64,000 nt of DNA from Phocoena phocoena (lineage: Eukaryota > Chordata > Mammalia > Artiodactyla > Phocoenidae), in assembly GCF_963924675.1 (NCBI RefSeq), contig NC_089226.1, positions 54,622,205-54,686,204 on the forward strand, written 5' to 3'. A model generated the notes under the pieces. It was not told where the DNA came from, searched no databases, and saw nothing but the letters and a program-made list of their open reading frames with translations. Positions 37,035 to 64,000 of the stretch are shown here, piece after piece; the first letter of the stretch is position 1; every line of letters begins with the position of its first letter. The position numbers and the translations under genes were made by a program.

Positions 37035-37428
37035 TGTTAAAAACAAGACAACAGGTCCAAAATAGAATCACTTATGCTAAGCTCCACACCACCAAACCGA
37101 GACTTGACTCAATTACAGTTTTGTCCTCCCAGAAATGGAATCTTAAACCAGAAAATCAGGAATCACCTTATCAGCATTAGCTGAGTAATGTGCCCGATAA
37201 ACCCCTGGCATCCCCTATAGGGAAAGTAAACTTGCAATAACCAGTCTGCTTTTTGCCTAGCATAACTTCTTTGTTCTTGCTCCCCTCTGCCTATAAAAGT
37301 CATCTTTTCCATACAGCTCTTCAGAGTTCCTCTCTGTCTGCTAGATTGGATGCTGCTTGATTCATAAATCATTGAATAAAACCAAGAAGATCTTTAAGAC
37401 TTATTCAGTTGAATTTTGTTTTTTAACA
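37035..37428 (+). mobile_element. Short solo LTR with TATA and poly(A) signal
   Basis: TGTTAAAAACAAG ... TTTTTTAACA, 394 bases. TATA box ctataaaagt at 37291 and AATAAA at 37375-37380, 85 bases apart. Flanks gggaga / aggaga. Resembles short class I LTRs of the MER41 kind, but no family was assigned. Confidence 0.78.
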
Positions 37429-37609
37429 AGGAGAAGGAAGAACATTCCAAATAGAGGGAAAGAATGTATAAAGGTGCAGTGACAGGAGGGAACGTGGCAT
37501 GTACCAGAAGCTGAAAACAAATCAGTTAGGCTAGAGAAGAGAATGGGGGGGTGGAGAAGAGTGGATGAATGTGAGAGGATTAAGGAAGTCAGACAGACAG
37601 GACCTGGCA

Positions 37610-37980
37610 AAAGCAGTTAGAAATACTTTAGCTGCAAGGAGCAGACAATGACCAACAGTGGCTCAAATACATAAGGATGATGATGATGTGTGTATGTGCT
37701 TCCTCAGATAATAAGAAGATAAGAATTCTGGAGGTAGGAGGGATTTGTTTAGCAGCGCAGTGATGTCAGGGCCAGTATGATGTGCCTTCCACGCCTCGTG
37801 ACCAAGTCCAAGGCAGGAAGAATGAAAAAAGGGGCAAAATCCATAACAACTGCCTCTTTTACCAGGAAAGGAAACCCTTTTCCGGAAACCCCCCAGCAGA
37901 CTTCTAAGTCCTACTAGACAGAGCTGTCATCAGGCCACACCCAGCTGCCAGGGAAGCTGGAAGATCAACTGTTTTAACTT
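37610..37980 (+). repeat. old mammalian repeat, related to 17120-17540
   Basis: gctgcaaggagcagacaatgacc ... cagtggctcaaatac ... caagtccaaggcagg follows the same order as the copy near 17.1 kb. Much diverged. Confidence 0.4.
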
Positions 37981-38165
37981 TTCTAGACTCTTTAGAAGAA
38001 GTGAAAAAGGGGATTGGGAATAGGTATTGAGTTAGTAAGTTCACAGTGAGTTTGCAGGTGCGGGGCAGGGGAGGTGAACAAGTGAATGGTTGGTTGGTGT
38101 CATTCTCTGAGTGGATAATACTGAAAGATCACGAGTTCAGTTTTAGATATATTGAGTTTGAGGTG

Positions 38166-38607
38166 TGTGGTAAACTGAATAATGGCCTCCAAAGATATTT
38201 GTGTCCTAAACACTGGAACCTGTGAATATTACCTTATATGGCAAAAGGGACATTGCAGATGTGATTAAGTTAAGTACTTTGAGATGGGAGGGTCCTAGAT
38301 GCATTCACAGGTGTCCTTATATGAGGGAAGCAAGGGAGATTTGATTCTAGAAAATAGATGTGGCAGTAGCAGCAAGAGGTTAGAGTGATGCAAGGAAGGG
38401 GCCAAGGAATGCAGGCAACTTCTAAAGGCTGAAAAAGAAAATAGATTCTCCCCTCAGAACCTCCAGAAGGCACCAACCCTTATGACATCTTGACTTTAGC
38501 CTAGTGAGACTGATTTTAGACTTCTGATACCCAGAACTGTAAGAGAATAAGTTTGTGTTGTTTTAAGTTTGGGATAATTTGTTACAGCAGCCTAGGAAAC
38601 TAATGCA
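38166..38607 (+). mobile_element. MLT1-like MaLR solo LTR
   Basis: TGTGGTAAACTGAATAATGG ... ctaggaaactaatgca, with exact 5-bp duplication aggtg at 38161-38165 and 38608-38612. Confidence 0.9.
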
Positions 38608-38631
38608 AGGTGCCTTTAAAACATCTAAGAG

Positions 38632-38826
38632 GGCTTCCCTGGTGGCACAGTGGTTGACAGTCCGCCTGCCGGTGCAGGGGACATGGGTTCGTGCCCCGGT
38701 CCGGGAGGATCCCACATGCCGCGGAGCGGCTGGGCCTGTGAGCCATGGCCGCTGAACCTGCGCGTCCGGAGCCTGTGCTCCGCAACAGGAGAGGCCACAA
38801 CAGTGAGAGGCCCGAGTACCGCATAA
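38632..38826 (+). mobile_element. CHR-2 SINE
   Basis: Complete; target aacatctaagag exact on both sides. Confidence 0.94.
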
Positions 38827-38911
38827 TAACAAACATCTAAGAGATGGCAGGTAGGTAGTTAGATATAATGGTCTGGAGGTGAAATAAAAGGGCTGGGCTT
38901 GAGATATAAAA

Positions 38912-39236
38912 TTTTTTTTAATTGATTAATTTATTTTTGGCTGCATTGGGTCTTCGTTGCTGCGCGCGGGCTTTCTCTAGTTGCGGCGAGCAGGGGCTAC
39001 TCTGGTTGTGGTGTGTGGGCTTCTCATTACGGTGGCTTCTCTTGTTACGGAGCACGGGCTCTAGATGCACGGGCTTCAGTAGTTGTGGCTCATGGGCTCT
39101 AGAGCATAGACTCAGTAGTTGTGGCGCACGGGCTTAGTTGCTCTGCGGCATGTGGGATCTTCCTGGACCAGGGCTCGAACCTGTGTCCCCTGCATTGGCA
39201 GGTGGATTTTCAACCACTGCACCAGAAGGGAAGCCC
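38912..39236 (-). mobile_element. CHR-type SINE (long form)
   Basis: Reverse copy; target tgagatataaa on both sides. Confidence 0.92.
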
Positions 39237-39384
39237 CTGAGATATAAATTTGAATGTTATATTCATGTGGATGGCATTTGAAATTGCAGGAGGGCATAAA
39301 CTCATCTGAGGAGAGTGACACTGTCACCTACCTGCTGTTTATCTTTCAGCAAGGTACTTAACTTCTCTGAAACATTTTTTATTG

Positions 39385-39500
39385 AATATTTATTCTGTCC
39401 TGGCATCATATCAAGCAATTTACAAGTGTCCTCATTTAATCCTCACAACCACTTTATGAGGCAGACACTGTTTTTAACCTCCTATTTACATTAAAGGAAA
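39385..39500 (-). repeat. MIR fragment
   Basis: tcctcatttaatcctcacaacc and the following gaggcagacactg. Confidence 0.65.
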
Positions 39501-39534
39501 ATAGGGTTAGAAAGATTAGTCATTGGGGGGAGGG

Positions 39535-39765
39535 ATATATTGGGAGGTTGGGACTGATATATACACACTACTATGTATAAAATAGATAACTAATAAGGAT
39601 CTACTGTATAGCACAGGGAACTCTTACTCAATACTCTGTAATGATCTATGTGGGAAAAGAATCTAAAAAAGAGTGGATATATGTATAACTGATTCACTCT
39701 GCTGTACAGCAGAAACTAACACAACATTGTAAATAAACAGTACCCCGATGAATATTTTTTTTAAA
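39535..39765 (+). mobile_element. LINE-1 3' end
   Basis: gatctactgtatagcacagggaactc ... ctgtacagcagaaactaacac; near-identical flanks agaaagattagtcatt / agaaagattactcatt. Confidence 0.9.
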
Positions 39766-39769
39766 AAGA

Positions 39770-40290
39770 AGAGAAAGATTACTCATTTGTGCAAAATCAG
39801 ACAGTACAAGAGGGTGACAAGACTAGCTCCATTCCTTGTGCCTCGGCTCTTACGGCCCAGGTATCAGCAGTATCCACACCATGTAGGACTTTGTTAGACC
39901 TACTGCATGAGAATCTGAACTTTAACAAGATCCCCCAAGTGTACAGACAGAAGAAGCACTAGGCTCTAGCCTGCCTCCACAGTGGGCTCCCCTCAGGCAG
40001 GTACTTTCCCAGAGCCCAGCTCAGAGTTCTAGAAGCGCAGAATGTTTTCCCATCTGTACCTTTGCCCAGCCCATTCTCTGCCTGGAGCTAATACTCCAGG
40101 TGTCTGGATTAGGCGCCTCCAGTATCCTCAGGTACCTTTATCTACTGTTATTCTGGGATTATAATTCTGTCTCCTCCATTAATATGTGAACGTCTCCAGG
40201 AAAAAACGTTTTCTCTCACCAGGTACCCCAACAATAGGCAAAATCAACACCCAGAGCAGACGCCCAGCAACTATTTGAACCAAAGCATAA
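39770..40290. other. unassigned promoter-proximal DNA
   Basis: No repeat recognised; leads into the CpG island. Confidence 0.4.
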
Positions 40291-40442
40291 AGTAGCACGT
40301 GAAAATTGTCGCCGTACAAACCGCCTAGACTCGGGGTAGCCCTCCCTGGCGGAGACTGAGGCGGAGCGGAGAAAGAACCCGGAGCGGGAAGTTTAAACAG
40401 TCCATCCCTGGCTTTCCGCTGGTTGAGCAGCTGAGCGGCTGG

Positions 40443-40452
40443 GCGCATGCGC
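40443..40452. promoter_or_regulatory. NRF1-like site 1
   Basis: gcgcatgcgc, an exact match to the NRF1 core palindrome, about 100 bases upstream of the ALG8 ATG. The match is seen directly; occupancy is inferred. Confidence 0.6.
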
Positions 40453-40486
40453 GCAGCTCACGGGTGCCGCCTCAGAGGGTCTTCTC

Positions 40487-40496
40487 CGCATGCGCG
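40487..40496. promoter_or_regulatory. NRF1-like site 2
   Basis: cgcatgcgcg, a one-base-shifted version of the same palindrome, 44 bases after site 1 and 50 bases before the ATG. Confidence 0.55.
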
Positions 40497-40545
40497 GGAG
40501 CGCGGAGGCGGGTCCAGTTGATTGACAGCGGGTGGCGCCGTAGCA

Positions 40546-63649
<23,104 letters not shown>

Positions 63650-64000
63650 TGAATTTTAACTTTCAAGTTTTCCCAACGGTAGGATAAATTCCATGGCTGT
63701 AATCCTGCTGCAGATTGAGGCATTTCCTATTCTTAGGGTAACTTTGAACACTGTAAGGAAGGATTACTAGTAAAGCCTCTATGAGAGAGCTTCTCACCAG
63801 AAGCTAATAGACCATCTGTTCACCATCAGATGAGGAAGAAAGAAAAGCCCAGGGGAGGGAACTTGGACCACACCGTGGAGAAAGAGGACAATGTAGTAGG
63901 GACATCAGGTTTTTGTTTTCATACATGGCTAACTGATAAAAACTCTAAATTTGTCTGTACTGCATGGATATTTTGTGACGAGGATAATGAATTGAGGCTG

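Larger units (their letters stand above)
36760..39300. repeat. Old dispersed repeat, interrupted several times
   Basis: Pieces at 36760-37029, 37430-37600, 38040-38165, 38613-38631, 38827-38911 and 39237-39300 appear to belong to one old element (cattcaacaaatattgagtgc ... ttcagttttagatatattgag). Related pieces are at 40930-41340, 42910-43390 and 62690-63180. I could not name the family. Confidence 0.5.

Overview
This is a 64 kb piece of mammalian nuclear DNA, most likely from a cetacean (whale or dolphin). The main evidence is some two dozen tRNA-derived SINEs of the CHR/CHR-2 type, which start like ggcttccctggtggcgcagt. Several of them have near-perfect target-site duplications (TSDs). MIR and L2 fossils, L1, MaLR LTRs, Tigger1 and hAT transposons are also present, and no ruminant BovB or Bov-tA copies were seen. 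The species cannot be named from this window.

The only host gene I can support is ALG8, on the + strand. Its promoter is a CpG island at about 40.29-40.74 kb and the ATG is at 40546. Nine coding exons run to 63586, carrying 1038 coding bases or 346 codons. All intron phases join in frame. The remainder of the gene (about one third, judged from the roughly 526-residue human protein) lies beyond the right edge. ALG8 is the ER glucosyltransferase that adds the second glucose to the dolichol-linked oligosaccharide used for N-glycosylation. Two introns are non-standard: intron 4 has the marks of the minor (U12) spliceosome and intron 6 is GC-AG.

The first 40 kb is gene-free and holds layered mobile elements. 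0-3 kb: MIR/L2 fossils and a MaLR LTR cut by two SINEs. 3.09-8.26 kb: one L1 insertion, minus strand, with both ends and matching TSDs but no ORF1. 8.3-21 kb: MIRs, SINEs, L1 3' ends and an ERVL-type solo LTR. 21.8-24.3 kb: a decayed plus-strand retroviral pol. 24.34-31.19 kb: a decayed minus-strand gammaretrovirus-like provirus with two LTRs. 32.63-36.67 kb: a Tigger1 transposon broken by two SINEs, a solo LTR and a 620-bp retrocopy of unknown origin. 36.7-39.5 kb: an old repeat cut by two solo LTRs and two SINEs.

The ALG8 introns (40.64-64 kb) hold further LTRs, an intact-ended hAT element, a nested LTR pair, a processed retrocopy in intron 3 and a short Tigger1 derivative in intron 5. I found no new multi-gene system. 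The most useful observations concern ALG8 splicing and the datable order of nested insertions.
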